Positions 43,120 to 52,100 of a stretch of DNA of 64,000 nt are shown here, piece after piece. Below the pieces are notes generated by a model. That model was not told the DNA's origin, ran no database searches, and saw nothing but the letters and a program-made list of their open reading frames with translations. Made by a program: the position numbers and the translations under genes. The DNA lies in assembly GCA_902363665.1 (NCBI GenBank), contig CABJAW010000011.1, forward strand, positions 83,822 to 147,821, given 5' to 3'. Each line of letters starts with the position of its first letter. Within the stretch, counting starts at the first letter, position 1. The DNA comes from Lachnospiraceae bacterium. GTDB lineage: Bacteria > Bacillota > Clostridia > Lachnospirales > Lachnospiraceae.

Positions 43120-43205
43120 AGGGTATGGGGAAACGAAATCCCCATCAAGTTGCAAGTCGCCAAGAACCCGGAAAGGGGTTATTGTGCTACATTGCGAAAC
43201 TTGCT
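43120..43205. other. candidate oriT of the ICE
   Basis: The 345-bp gap between mobC and the response regulator has no gene but holds nested hairpins: ATGGGGA/TCCCCAT (43125-43145), AACCC/GGGTT (43165-43180), and an outer pair GCAAGT (about 43152-43157) / ACTTGC (about 43199-43204). The location directly upstream of mobC and relaxase is where related ICEs have oriT. The nic position cannot be read. Confidence 0.55.
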
Positions 43206-43325
43206 CTTCAATGCCAACAAGCTTAAATATATTTTTAGAAAAGATTATTGCATTGCTTTAATCTCAAAACTATAATTAAGAAATAGTAAGTATAAAACTG
43301 GACAATAGATGGAGGGTGAATAAAG

Positions 43326-44027
43326 ATGGAACACATTTTGATTATAGATGATGATAAAGAATTGTGTACCTTGATGAAAAAATGTGTAGAGAAGGAAGGA
43401 TGGTTTGCTATGGTCGCACATAATGGTCTTGAAGGACTGAAATTCTTAGATGAATATAGAGAAGGTTGTGTTTTGATTATTCTTGATGTGATGATGCCTG
43501 GTATAGATGGTTTTCAAGTGTTGCAGAAAATTAGAGAATCTAGTAATGTGCCAGTTTTAATGTTAACAGCAAAGGGTGATGAAGGAGACAAAGTTTTTGG
43601 TTTAAGATTGGGGGCAGACGATTATCTAACAAAGCCATTTAGTATTAGTGAACTGATGGCTCGTGTTAACTCGCTTGTACGTCGTTATACTACTTTGAAT
43701 CAACAAGAGAGTCACAATCAAGATAAAATAGTATTGAAGGGAATGAGCATTAATAAGAGTAATCGGGAGGTTATAGTACAAAACAATCAAATAGAACTTA
43801 CTGGGAAAGAGTTTGACTTGCTATTGTTTTTGGCAATGAATAAAGGAAAAGTGTATACAAAAAGGCAGATTTATTTACAGGTATGGTCAGATGAGTATGC
43901 TTTTGATGATAGCAATATTATGTCTTTTGTTAGTAAACTACGTAAAAAAATTGAACCTGATCCAGAACATCCTTTTTATATTCAAACAGTTCGAGGTGTG
44001 GGATATCGATTTAATAGTGAGGTATAA
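43326..44027 (+). CDS. lanR: OmpR-family response regulator of the lanthipeptide cluster
   Basis: The 233-residue protein has a receiver domain with acidic pocket DDDKEL, phospho-acceptor Asp54 in IILDVMMPG and Lys in DYLTKPFS. A winged-helix output domain follows (ELTGKEFDLLLFLAMNKGKV; VRGVGYRF). GGAGG lies before the ATG. It is followed after 2 bp by a histidine kinase gene. The family is OmpR/PhoB, which binds tandem 11-bp direct repeats. Four such repeats occur at 44985-45024 before the ABC transporter genes, so this regulator likely controls immunity. AT-rich composition marks the start of the acquired cluster. Confidence 0.88.
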   Translation: MEHILIIDDDKELCTLMKKCVEKEGWFAMVAHNGLEGLKFLDEYREGCVLIILDVMMPGIDGFQVLQKIRESSNVPVLMLTAKGDEGDKVFGLRLGADDYLTKPFSISELMARVNSLVRRYTTLNQQESHNQDKIVLKGMSINKSNREVIVQNNQIELTGKEFDLLLFLAMNKGKVYTKRQIYLQVWSDEYAFDDSNIMSFVSKLRKKIEPDPEHPFYIQTVRGVGYRFNSEV

Positions 44028-44029
44028 AT

Positions 44030-44959
44030 ATGGCTATAAATGTAAATGTGTATCTTATTGTGGGGCTCGGGTTTTCGATATTAATAATCTTATACTTAAT
44101 TTGGCGGATGAGACGAGTACGACAGCAGCTTTCTTTTATTAAGGATGCTTTGCATGATATAAAAGATGGAAATTTAAATAGACGTATTGTGACAAGAGAA
44201 AATGATATGACAAAACAGATTTGTTATGATATTAATAGTATCGTAATTGATAGTCAATTAAGGATTATACAGCAAAGACAAGCAGAACAAGCATATAAGC
44301 GCCTTATGACGAGTCTTTCTCATGATGTAAAAACGCCGTTGACCTCCTTAGTGGGCTATTTGGAAGCAATTGAAAAGGGGATAGTTACTGGAACAGAACG
44401 AGATGAGTATATCCATGTAGCGTTAGATAAAGCTAATCGGTTGAAAGATTTTGTTACTATTTTGTTTGAATGGGTCAAATTGGATGCTAGAGAGCAAGTT
44501 TTTCATTTTGAAATATTGGATATTAATGAATTATCTAGAAATATTATTGCAGAATGGGTGCCAATTTTAGAAAATGCGGGGATTGAGTATGAAGTTGAGA
44601 TACCAGAACGGGAATGCTTTCTACGGATTGATTCTAATAGCTATATGCGAATATTAAATAATCTACTAGAAAATATTATTACCCATAGTGGAGCAGATTA
44701 TGTGTCTTTTAGAATTTTTGAAGATACACAACAAGTTAAGATTTTAGTTATGGATAATGGTAGAGGAATTTCGTCCGGTGATTTGCCATACATTTTTGAA
44801 AGGATGTACCAATGTGACCAATCACGTTCCGCTAAGGGAAATGGATTTGGCCTTTCTATCGTAAAAGAACTTGTTAGTGCTCACAAAGGGAAAATTTCAG
44901 TTAGTAGTACTCTTGAAAGGGGAACAGTATTTACAATCTTATTGCCTAAAATTTTGTAG
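44030..44959 (+). CDS. lanK: sensor histidine kinase of the lanthipeptide cluster
   Basis: The 309-residue kinase has one N-terminal membrane segment (about residues 7-25), a HAMP-like linker, the phospho-acceptor His98 in SLSHDVKTPLTSL, and an ATPase domain with N-box (NNLLENIITHSG), G1 (DNGRGIS) and G2 (GNGFGLSIVKEL). Almost no extracellular loop is present, so it belongs with small sensors that detect signals within the membrane or through a partner, as in bacitracin/lantibiotic-sensing kinases. The partner may be the ABC transporter downstream. The pairing with the response regulator is clear from gene order. Confidence 0.88.
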   Translation: MAINVNVYLIVGLGFSILIILYLIWRMRRVRQQLSFIKDALHDIKDGNLNRRIVTRENDMTKQICYDINSIVIDSQLRIIQQRQAEQAYKRLMTSLSHDVKTPLTSLVGYLEAIEKGIVTGTERDEYIHVALDKANRLKDFVTILFEWVKLDAREQVFHFEILDINELSRNIIAEWVPILENAGIEYEVEIPERECFLRIDSNSYMRILNNLLENIITHSGADYVSFRIFEDTQQVKILVMDNGRGISSGDLPYIFERMYQCDQSRSAKGNGFGLSIVKELVSAHKGKISVSSTLERGTVFTILLPKIL

Positions 44960-44984
44960 TTGCATATAGATATCTATATTAAAA

Positions 44985-45038
44985 GCAAGATAAAAACAAG
45001 ATTTCGGCAAGGTTATGGCAAGGTTGGTGTTTTATAAT
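44985..45038 (+). promoter_or_regulatory. response-regulator box and promoter of the immunity transporter
   Basis: Four direct repeats RCAAGRT start at 44985, 44996, 45007 and 45018, each exactly 11 bp apart. A perfect TATAAT (45033-45038) follows 8 bp after the last. The -35 position falls within the third and fourth repeats, where no TTGACA is seen. This is the layout of an OmpR-type activator-dependent promoter. The ABC transporter genes begin at 45071. Confidence 0.75.
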
Positions 45039-45070
45039 AGTAGTTATAAACATGAAAGGGGGAAAATGAA

Positions 45071-45838
45071 GTGACAATGATTGTAGTAGAACTTCAAAAA
45101 TGGAAACGGAACAAAACAGTCTGGAGTATTTTTGCACTTACTTTTCTTTTAGGAATATTTGCGGTTAACCGTGCTTGTAGTATTTCTAGGAGCAGTCCTT
45201 TAATGGATCAGTTTAGCGATTTATATACCTTGGCATTCAAAAACCTCACTAGTTTATTCCTACCTATTGCGTTAGGAATGTTTGCTACTACGCTATTCTT
45301 CGATGAACAGAAGAACGACACGCTTAAAGAACTGTGGATTATTCCTATTTCAAAATCTCAGCTTTATTTTTCTAAAGTGGCAGTCATTATTTTAATGTCA
45401 TTAATACTATGTGTGTTCACGTTTGCTATCTGCGTTGGCGGAGGTTTTATTGCGGGAGATTTCCCAGATTTTAATACCAGCACCGTATTACAATCTTTTG
45501 TACTATACTTATTGGGCGGGGGGCTTGTTCCTATTGCTATGTTGCCGATTGTATTTATGGCAACTTCTTCAAAAGGATATGGAATTCCTATCGGAGCAAC
45601 GTTTCTTTATCTTGTTCCAGTGGTAATCGCACCAGCATATTTGATGGGGGCGCATCCGTTGGCAAGTGTTATGGGAATTTATTCGAGTTTATCACCGGTA
45701 TCTGCAGATATGGTGCGAAGTTGGACACAAGGGGTAACAGTAACACTCTCTCCATCATTGTGTCTGATATCTATATTTACGGTAGGAATCGTGTTTACTA
45801 TTCTATCGATAATTGTTTTACGTAAACGTTCCTATTAG
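45071..45838 (+). CDS. ABC-2 type permease, lantibiotic immunity (LanE/LanG-like)
   Basis: The 255-residue protein has about six membrane segments in ABC-2 style, with a short cytoplasmic N-terminus (VVELQKWKRNKTVWS) and the DEQKNDTLKELWIIPISKSQ loop typical of LanE/LanG-type permeases. GTG 45071 follows AAAGGGGGAAAATGAA; ATG 45077 is an alternative. It is the first gene after the regulator box. Three permeases and one ATPase follow one another here, where LanFEG systems usually have two permeases, so one may be a paralogue with a different partner. Confidence 0.82.
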   Translation: MTMIVVELQKWKRNKTVWSIFALTFLLGIFAVNRACSISRSSPLMDQFSDLYTLAFKNLTSLFLPIALGMFATTLFFDEQKNDTLKELWIIPISKSQLYFSKVAVIILMSLILCVFTFAICVGGGFIAGDFPDFNTSTVLQSFVLYLLGGGLVPIAMLPIVFMATSSKGYGIPIGATFLYLVPVVIAPAYLMGAHPLASVMGIYSSLSPVSADMVRSWTQGVTVTLSPSLCLISIFTVGIVFTILSIIVLRKRSY

Positions 45839-45887
45839 AAACAGAAGAATTTTATAAATAGTAATTTTTTAAGAGAGAGGTATTATT

Positions 45888-46811
45888 ATGAATAATTTTG
45901 TGATTGAAACGAAGCAGCTGACAAAGGTTTATGGAGAGCAGGACGTTGTAAAAGCGGTAAACATCCATGTGAAAAAGGGACGCATTTATGGTCTATTAGG
46001 GCGTAATGGAGCAGGGAAAACCACTATTATGAAAATGATTTTGGGATTGACTCCCATTACTTCTGGTAAGGTAGATGTATTTGGCCAAGATATCAAAGGT
46101 CGGGAAAAACAAGTCTTTCCGCGTATTGGTGCAATTATAGAAACACCTGGGTTTTATCCAAACTTGACCGGCACGGAAAATTTGGAAATTTTTGCAAAAC
46201 TGCGAGGGACCGTGGGTCCCAATGCAGTAAAAAAAGCATTGGAAGTAGTGGGATTGCCCTATAAGGACAAAAAGTTATTTAGCAAATATTCTCTTGGCAT
46301 GAAGCAGCGTCTTGGTATCGCCAATGCGATTCTTCACGATCCAGAATTGTTGATTTTGGACGAGCCGACCAACGGACTTGATCCCATTGGCATTGCAGAG
46401 ATGAGAAATTTTATTAAAGAGCTGAGCGTGGAGCGTGGAAAAACTATTCTCATTTCCAGTCATATCTTATCTGAAATTGCACTTTTGGCAGATGATATTG
46501 GTATTATAGATCATGGACTTCTATTGGAAGAAAACAGCATGAAAGAATTGAAAAAGAAAAATAGAAAATATATTCTTCTACAAGTGTCTGACGTTTCAAA
46601 AGCGGCGTTGATTTTGGAACATCAGTTCCACCTGGTAGATTATTCTGTGCATGATGATCAGACACTTCGGATTTATGATACCTGTTTGGATATGGCGGAA
46701 ATCAATAAAGCTCTTATAGTACAAGACATAGCTGTTATCAGTTCTCAGGTTTGTAATGACACACTGGAGGATTATTTCAAGAAAATCACGGGAGGAGAGG
46801 GAATTGCTTAA
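45888..46811 (+). CDS. lanF: ABC transporter ATPase, lantibiotic immunity (LanF-like)
   Basis: The 307-residue protein has Walker A GLLGRNGAGKTTIMKM (about residues 34-49), signature KYSLGMKQRLGIANAI (LGMKQ variant of LSGGQ, about 137) and Walker B LLILDEPTNGLDP (about 159). A C-terminal extension of about 90 residues follows, as in LanF/BcrA ATPases. It powers export of the lanthipeptide from the membrane as self-protection. It overlaps the downstream permease (TTG 46804) by 8 bp, so these two form a coupled pair. Confidence 0.9.
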   Translation: MNNFVIETKQLTKVYGEQDVVKAVNIHVKKGRIYGLLGRNGAGKTTIMKMILGLTPITSGKVDVFGQDIKGREKQVFPRIGAIIETPGFYPNLTGTENLEIFAKLRGTVGPNAVKKALEVVGLPYKDKKLFSKYSLGMKQRLGIANAILHDPELLILDEPTNGLDPIGIAEMRNFIKELSVERGKTILISSHILSEIALLADDIGIIDHGLLLEENSMKELKKKNRKYILLQVSDVSKAALILEHQFHLVDYSVHDDQTLRIYDTCLDMAEINKALIVQDIAVISSQVCNDTLEDYFKKITGGEGIA

Positions 46812-47535
46812 ACTGATTCAGACGGAATTTTTGAAATTACACCGTAGGAAGTTTGTTTGGTTAATGTTACTTTCAGCATTTTTTATGCCATTTTTGGCAC
46901 TATTCTATTTTCAACATATAGGTAAAATAGGAATAGTGCCAGTACAGTTTTATAAATGGACAGCATTTAGTTATACGCCATGGATCATATTACCAGTGGT
47001 CTTGGGAATTCTTTGCACCATGCTTATGTACGATGAAAACCAGCATGATATGCTCAAACAGCTTTGGATTGTGCCGGTTAGTCGTATGGAATATTTTTTT
47101 GGCAAATTTGTAATCGTGCTTAGTTACTCCATCTTATTTATGCTGATTACTGTTCTGGCTTCGATAGCAGCTGGTGTATTGACTGGATATATTGTTTTTG
47201 AATGGGACAGTACTTTGTATCTATTAAAAAAGTGTATTGAGATTGGTGGATTAACAGCCTTTGCTATTTTGCCAATTTTGGCAGTTGCTGCTTCCTCAAA
47301 AGGCTATATACTGCCAGTTTGTGTGACATTAGTGTATACTTTTCTGGGTTTTATTTTGTTAATGATAAATATGTATCTGCATCCGCTATCTAGCATGAAT
47401 GTAATTGTTATGCGTGATATTCCGGGAGTTGTTTTTAATCAGGAATTGAATCTGCCAGCAGCTTTTTTATGTATTGGTTTGTGGGCTATTGCTTCTTCTG
47501 TATTTGCGAATCTGGCATTAGCTCGGAGAAAGTGA
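46804..47535 (+). CDS. lanE: ABC-2 type permease, lantibiotic immunity (LanE-like)
   Basis: The 243-residue protein starts at TTG 46804, chosen for GGAGGAGAGG just upstream and the overlap with the ATPase gene. It has an N-terminal LIQTEFLKLHRRKFVWLM segment, then about six membrane segments. A DENQHDMLKQLWIVPVSRME loop matches the equivalent loop of the 45071 permease, so the two are paralogues. It is probably the LanE subunit of the immunity transporter. Confidence 0.82.
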   Translation: MLKLIQTEFLKLHRRKFVWLMLLSAFFMPFLALFYFQHIGKIGIVPVQFYKWTAFSYTPWIILPVVLGILCTMLMYDENQHDMLKQLWIVPVSRMEYFFGKFVIVLSYSILFMLITVLASIAAGVLTGYIVFEWDSTLYLLKKCIEIGGLTAFAILPILAVAASSKGYILPVCVTLVYTFLGFILLMINMYLHPLSSMNVIVMRDIPGVVFNQELNLPAAFLCIGLWAIASSVFANLALARRK

Positions 47536-47549
47536 GGTAAGTAAATAGT

Positions 47550-48290
47550 ATGAAAGCATTGATTTGGGCGGAACATAGGAAACTTCGTCGTTCAAAAATA
47601 GTTTGGATTGCTGTATTTGCAATAGTTATGGTAGCAGTTATTGTCTTTGCACAAGGACAGTTTTCATTTGGAGAGAAACGATATATAGAAGGTGTCGGAT
47701 GGTTTATGACTGCAGCACAATCTTTAGCTACATTTTTTCTGCTCCCTGCAGTAATTGCATTATTGGGTAGTTATTTAATCTGCCGGGAAGAACAGGAAGA
47801 TACGATGAAATCTTTGCACTTGATTCCAATAAATGAATCTAAAATGATGAGTGCAAAAATGGTAGTAACTTTACTATTAAGTTTGCTACTCTATTTGTTG
47901 TTATTTCTTATTACATTCTGTGTGGAGGCTGCATTTCATTTTCAAGAGCTATCTGTGGAAATGCTCTTGAGATTTTTGAAAATTTATGTGCTGGATGGTT
48001 TAGGAACTTTTTTTGCCCTTTCTCCAGTGATTGCATTGGTAGCGCGCATAAAAAAGGGATACTGGCTTGCGTTGATATTTGCTGAGATTTATTCTTTTGC
48101 AGGGTTGTTTACAAGTATGTCAAATGGGTTAAGAGTTTTTTATCCTATAACGGCGGTGTTTATAGTTTCCGGCTATTATGAAGCAACGACTTTACAGATA
48201 ATAGAAAGTACTGTAATGTTGCTAATTTGTGGGTGCATATCGCTCATCATTCTGAAAGGATTAGGAGAAAAAAAGAATATTAAGAGATAA
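47550..48290 (+). CDS. lanG: ABC-2 type permease, lantibiotic immunity (LanG-like)
   Basis: The 246-residue protein has an N-terminal LIWAEHRKLRRSKIVWI segment and about six membrane segments, with the REEQEDTMKSLHLIPINESK loop in the same place as in the two other permeases. It lies 14 bp after the previous permease and is likely the LanG subunit. The immunity operon (45071-48290) ends here with a terminator at 48393-48429. Confidence 0.82.
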   Translation: MKALIWAEHRKLRRSKIVWIAVFAIVMVAVIVFAQGQFSFGEKRYIEGVGWFMTAAQSLATFFLLPAVIALLGSYLICREEQEDTMKSLHLIPINESKMMSAKMVVTLLLSLLLYLLLFLITFCVEAAFHFQELSVEMLLRFLKIYVLDGLGTFFALSPVIALVARIKKGYWLALIFAEIYSFAGLFTSMSNGLRVFYPITAVFIVSGYYEATTLQIIESTVMLLICGCISLIILKGLGEKKNIKR

Positions 48291-48392
48291 GGAGATGATA
48301 TAGGGGAAAATAAATAGTAGAGCTATTGGAGTAGTATTTTATTTATAAAACTGCATTACAAGTGTATATGAAATTCGATCCGTAATGAGAAT

Positions 48393-48429
48393 GGGCACAT
48401 GGTACTCTTACCTTTGTGTCCTCTTTTTA
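48393..48429 (+). terminator. terminator after the immunity operon
   Basis: GGGCACA (48393-48399) pairs with TGTGTCC (48415-48421), enclosing an inner GGTA/TACC pair, followed by TCTTTTTAT. It isolates the immunity operon from lanA. The rest of 48291-48640 shows no gene and no second precursor peptide. Confidence 0.7.
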
Positions 48430-48677
48430 TATTAGTGCTATAAGAAGTGTATAGACATCACAAGTGATGACAATCTTGATTTTACTATCTATCCATTAAA
48501 ATTAAGATTATATAGTCATGTGTAAAATACTTTCGAGGTTATTATTAGTGCCAATTTCCATTTTGGAAAGTTCGTTTATCAAAAATTAAGTAATAACTAA
48601 GAAGATAACATTTTTTAGAAAAAATGACATGTAGAGTCGATAAAATTCCATAAAAATAAAAACTAAGAAATTTGATG

Positions 48678-48712
48678 TATAATAAGAACATAGTCAGTTA
48701 CAGAGCTGACTA
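48678..48712 (+). promoter_or_regulatory. lanA promoter and 5' leader hairpin
   Basis: A perfect -10 TATAAT (48678-48683) has no recognisable -35 at the right spacing and none of the CAAGRT repeats seen before the immunity operon. Just after the expected start is a perfect inverted repeat TAGTCAG (48691-48697) / CTGACTA (48706-48712). It could stabilise the lanA message or be an operator for an unidentified regulator. Confidence 0.55.
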
Positions 48713-48740
48713 AATACATACTGAGAAAGGAGAAAGCAAT

Positions 48741-48971
48741 ATGAGTAGGAACGTAAAAAACTGGAAACTTCCTGTATATGAAATGAACGAGGTAGAAAGT
48801 TCAAATCCAGCAGGTAATTCCTTTCAGGAATTAAAAGAAATGGAATTAGAAGATTATACAGGAGCTGGAACAGCAAATACGCATTGTAACTGCTATTCGG
48901 AAGATGCATCTTGCGGTAGACTTTGCACTGGTACGGCAGAATGCCCGATTATGACAATCATTTGCTGCTAA
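48741..48971 (+). CDS. lanA: class II lanthipeptide precursor, mersacidin/plantaricin C-like
   Basis: The 76-residue precursor starts after AAGGAG. The leader (about 42 residues) is acidic and ends MELEDYTGA; cleavage after the GA pair by the C39 protease is predicted. The core would be 34 residues with 7 Cys and 7 Ser/Thr. It contains CTGTAEC, fitting the CTxTxEC lipid II-binding motif of mersacidin, and ends ICC, as plantaricin C-type lantibiotics do. The N-terminal part with THCNC and ASC is unusual. A terminator at 48980-49015 lies between it and lanM, consistent with higher precursor expression. The cleavage site and ring pattern are predictions. Confidence 0.88.
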   Translation: MSRNVKNWKLPVYEMNEVESSNPAGNSFQELKEMELEDYTGAGTANTHCNCYSEDASCGRLCTGTAECPIMTIICC

Positions 48972-48979
48972 AGTAATAG

Positions 48980-49015
48980 GGATGCCTTAAAACCTAAGGC
49001 ATCCTTATTTTATTT
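48980..49015 (+). terminator. terminator or attenuator between lanA and lanM
   Basis: GGATGCCTTA (48980-48989) pairs perfectly with TAAGGCATCC (48995-49004), followed by TTATTTTATTT. Partial readthrough would give much precursor and less LanM enzyme, a known arrangement in lantibiotic operons. Confidence 0.8.
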
Positions 49016-49123
49016 AAGAACAGTTTAGAATTGAATTATATTATAAAAGCACAATAAATAGAAATACTTAATATTTTTAATAGATGTATGATATGTGAAA
49101 TATATTGTAGTAGGAGGTAGTAA

Positions 49124-52100
49124 ATGTTAGAAAAATTTTTAAAAGGAACATACTCTTTTGAGCGTCAACTTGGCAAAAATATTGTTTTTTCGAAAGATGA
49201 AATTGCAATAATTCATAAGAGAAAAGCATTTTGGGAAAAATTAGTTCATATAGAAAACCTTATTAATCTTCCATATTTTTCTCAAATAAATCAATCGGAA
49301 TTAAACATGTTGTTAGGTGAGAAAGGATTTGAAGCTAAAGAAAACGATGACCTTAAAGAATGGGAAGCAATGGATCAGGCAATAAGAAATAAGAAATACG
49401 GTAGTGTTGATTTACCTAAATTTAAATGGATCAATCCAACAACTCAAAAAGCAGAAGATGACACGCCATTTATTAATTTTTTTATTCCTTTTATAAAGTA
49501 TGCAAAAGGAAGATTGGATGAACAGATAAACAAATGTGGAACAAGGTATTTAGTAAATGACAATTTACAGAAAGATATGGTAAAAATATTGATTGGACAT
49601 TTATATAAATTATGTATCCGTGTTTTAATATTGGAGTTGAATGTATGTAGAGAGGAGAATCAGCTACAAGGGGAAAATGCAACTGAAAGAATGGAGTTTT
49701 ATTCAAATGTAATTTTGAAAGACGAACAATATTGGGAAGGATTATTAGTTGAGTATCCTGTAATGTACAGACTTATTTCTAAAGGAGTAAATAACTGGAT
49801 AAACAATATGTGCGATCTTTTAACTAGATTTTCTGCTGATCAAAATTATTTGTGTTCTATCTTTCGTGACAATTCACGCTCGTTTTCTATAATAAAGTTA
49901 GATGGTGATATGTCGGATGCACATAATGGTGGTAAAACAGTTTTCAAGTTGACGCTTAGTAATAATAAAACCATTGTTTATAAGCCACGAAGTTTAAAAT
50001 TGGATAGATACTTTAATGAAGTATTGGAATGGTATAATTCACAATGTGTCAAATATCCTATTTATCAACCTAAGATTATTGATAGGGAGACATATGGTTG
50101 GATGGAATTTATTGAAAACAAAAAATGTCAAAAAGAAAGTGAGCTTGAAGAGTATTATTATAAAATAGGTGTGATGTTAGGTTTATTGTATTTGTTAAGA
50201 ACTACAGATATTCATTACGAAAATATTATAGCTTTTTCGGCTAATCCAGTGTTGATTGATTTAGAAGCTCTTTTCCATAATAGATTTCATATTTTAGAAC
50301 AAAATACGGCACCTGGTAAGATAACAGGAATAATTGAAGGATCTGTAAGAAATGTTGGTATTCTTCCAAATTTAACATGGCATAGTAAAAATCATGGTGG
50401 AGTAGATATAAGTGCATTGGGTGGTGATTCTAATCAGATTGTACCTATGGAGATGCCAGTAATTAAAGATTATTTATCAGATGAAATAAGAATAGAATAT
50501 GATAAAGGAAGGCTTCATAGCTCAAATAATAGACCGATTTCTGATGATAAAAAAATAAATATATATAATTATAGATTATCAATAGAAGGTGGTTTTTTAG
50601 AAGCATATAGCACGATTAAAGAAAGCATGAATACTTTTAAACAGTTAGTAGAGATATTTAAGACAGTGAAAGTAAGGCAGATAATCAGATCTACACAGCA
50701 GTACTCCACATTATTAAATATAGGTACTCACCCAGATTATTTAAGAAGTGGATTGGATCGTGAGATGTTGTTTACAACGTTATATAAAGAAGGAAAATTT
50801 GAAAAAAAATATAATCTAGTTGCACCGTATGAAATTAAGGATTTATTAGATAATGATATTCCGTTTTTCGTAAATTATCCTGATGAAACTAAATTATTGC
50901 ATTCTAGAGGGAAAATTGAAGGGGTGTATGAAGAAAGAGGAATTGATTTAGTAAAAGGGCAATTAGAAAATATGTCAGAAGAAAACTGTGAAATACAATT
51001 AAACTTTATAAGAATGTCACTGATGGATGAAGAAAAGTATACGGTAAACCCGGTTTTAGTAAGGAGACATGATAAAGATGAAAAGAGATTGCTTGAAATA
51101 GAGTGCTATAAGAAGGCAAAAGAAATTGGTGAAGAATTAGCTCGTACAGCAATATCTGGAAATAGTGCAGAGGATATAGGATGGATTATTACAAATGTAA
51201 CAGGGGTAGAAGAAACTAATTGGAGTGTTGAGCCGTCAGGAATAGATTTATACAATGGCACACCTGGTATTTTACTTTTTATGGCAGCTTTGTATAAAAT
51301 TACGAGAGAAGAAAAGTATTTAGAAATAACGAAGCGAGGCATGAATGGCATTATAAAAACTCTAGAAAAATGTTTGAGTATTAAAAATGAAATGGAGAAA
51401 GAAACTGTAATTGGCGCATATACAGGTGAAACTTCTAATTTATTTCCGTTAATTGTAATAGGGGACATTATAGGTGAAGATTATACAGAATTATGTTCTA
51501 AGATTTTGTCTAACACTATAAATGTTGTAGACAAAGATGAAAATTTTGATGTCGTTGCGGGTGCGGCTGGTTGCATTCTGCAAACATATAATGTAGTTGG
51601 TAGAAAAGGATTAGAAAAAAAATCCATAGAATTAATATCTAAATGCGCTGATTATTTAATTGTAAAAGCAACAAAAAAAGATGATATGATGATGTGGAAA
51701 CCTCAAATAGCATCAAATGCTTTAGCGGGTTACTCGCATGGTGCTGCAGGTATTGCTTTAGCACTTATAAAAGCAGGAGAAATATTAGGTAAGATAGAGT
51801 ATTTTATTGCAGCAGAAAAAGCCTTAAATTATGAGAGAAGTTTATATGTGGAGAAAGAGAAAAACTGGGCAGATATAAGAGCACTTGGTGGTGTTACAAA
51901 TTATAGTCAAGGAATTATTCCTGCTACTTGGTGTCATGGAGCTCCGGGAATACTTATGAGTAGGATAATTATGTTAGAATATATAAAAGAAGAAAAAGCG
52001 ATTAAGAAAATAAAAAAGGAAATAGAGGTATCGCTTGAAACGACAATTTTTAAAGGCTTTGGAAAGAGCCATTGTTTATGCCATGGAGATTTAGGGAATA

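Noticed and set aside
48291-48740. A second lanthipeptide precursor upstream of lanA
   Set aside because: All short frames in this gap lack a leader with a GG/GA/GS site and a Cys/Ser/Thr-rich core.
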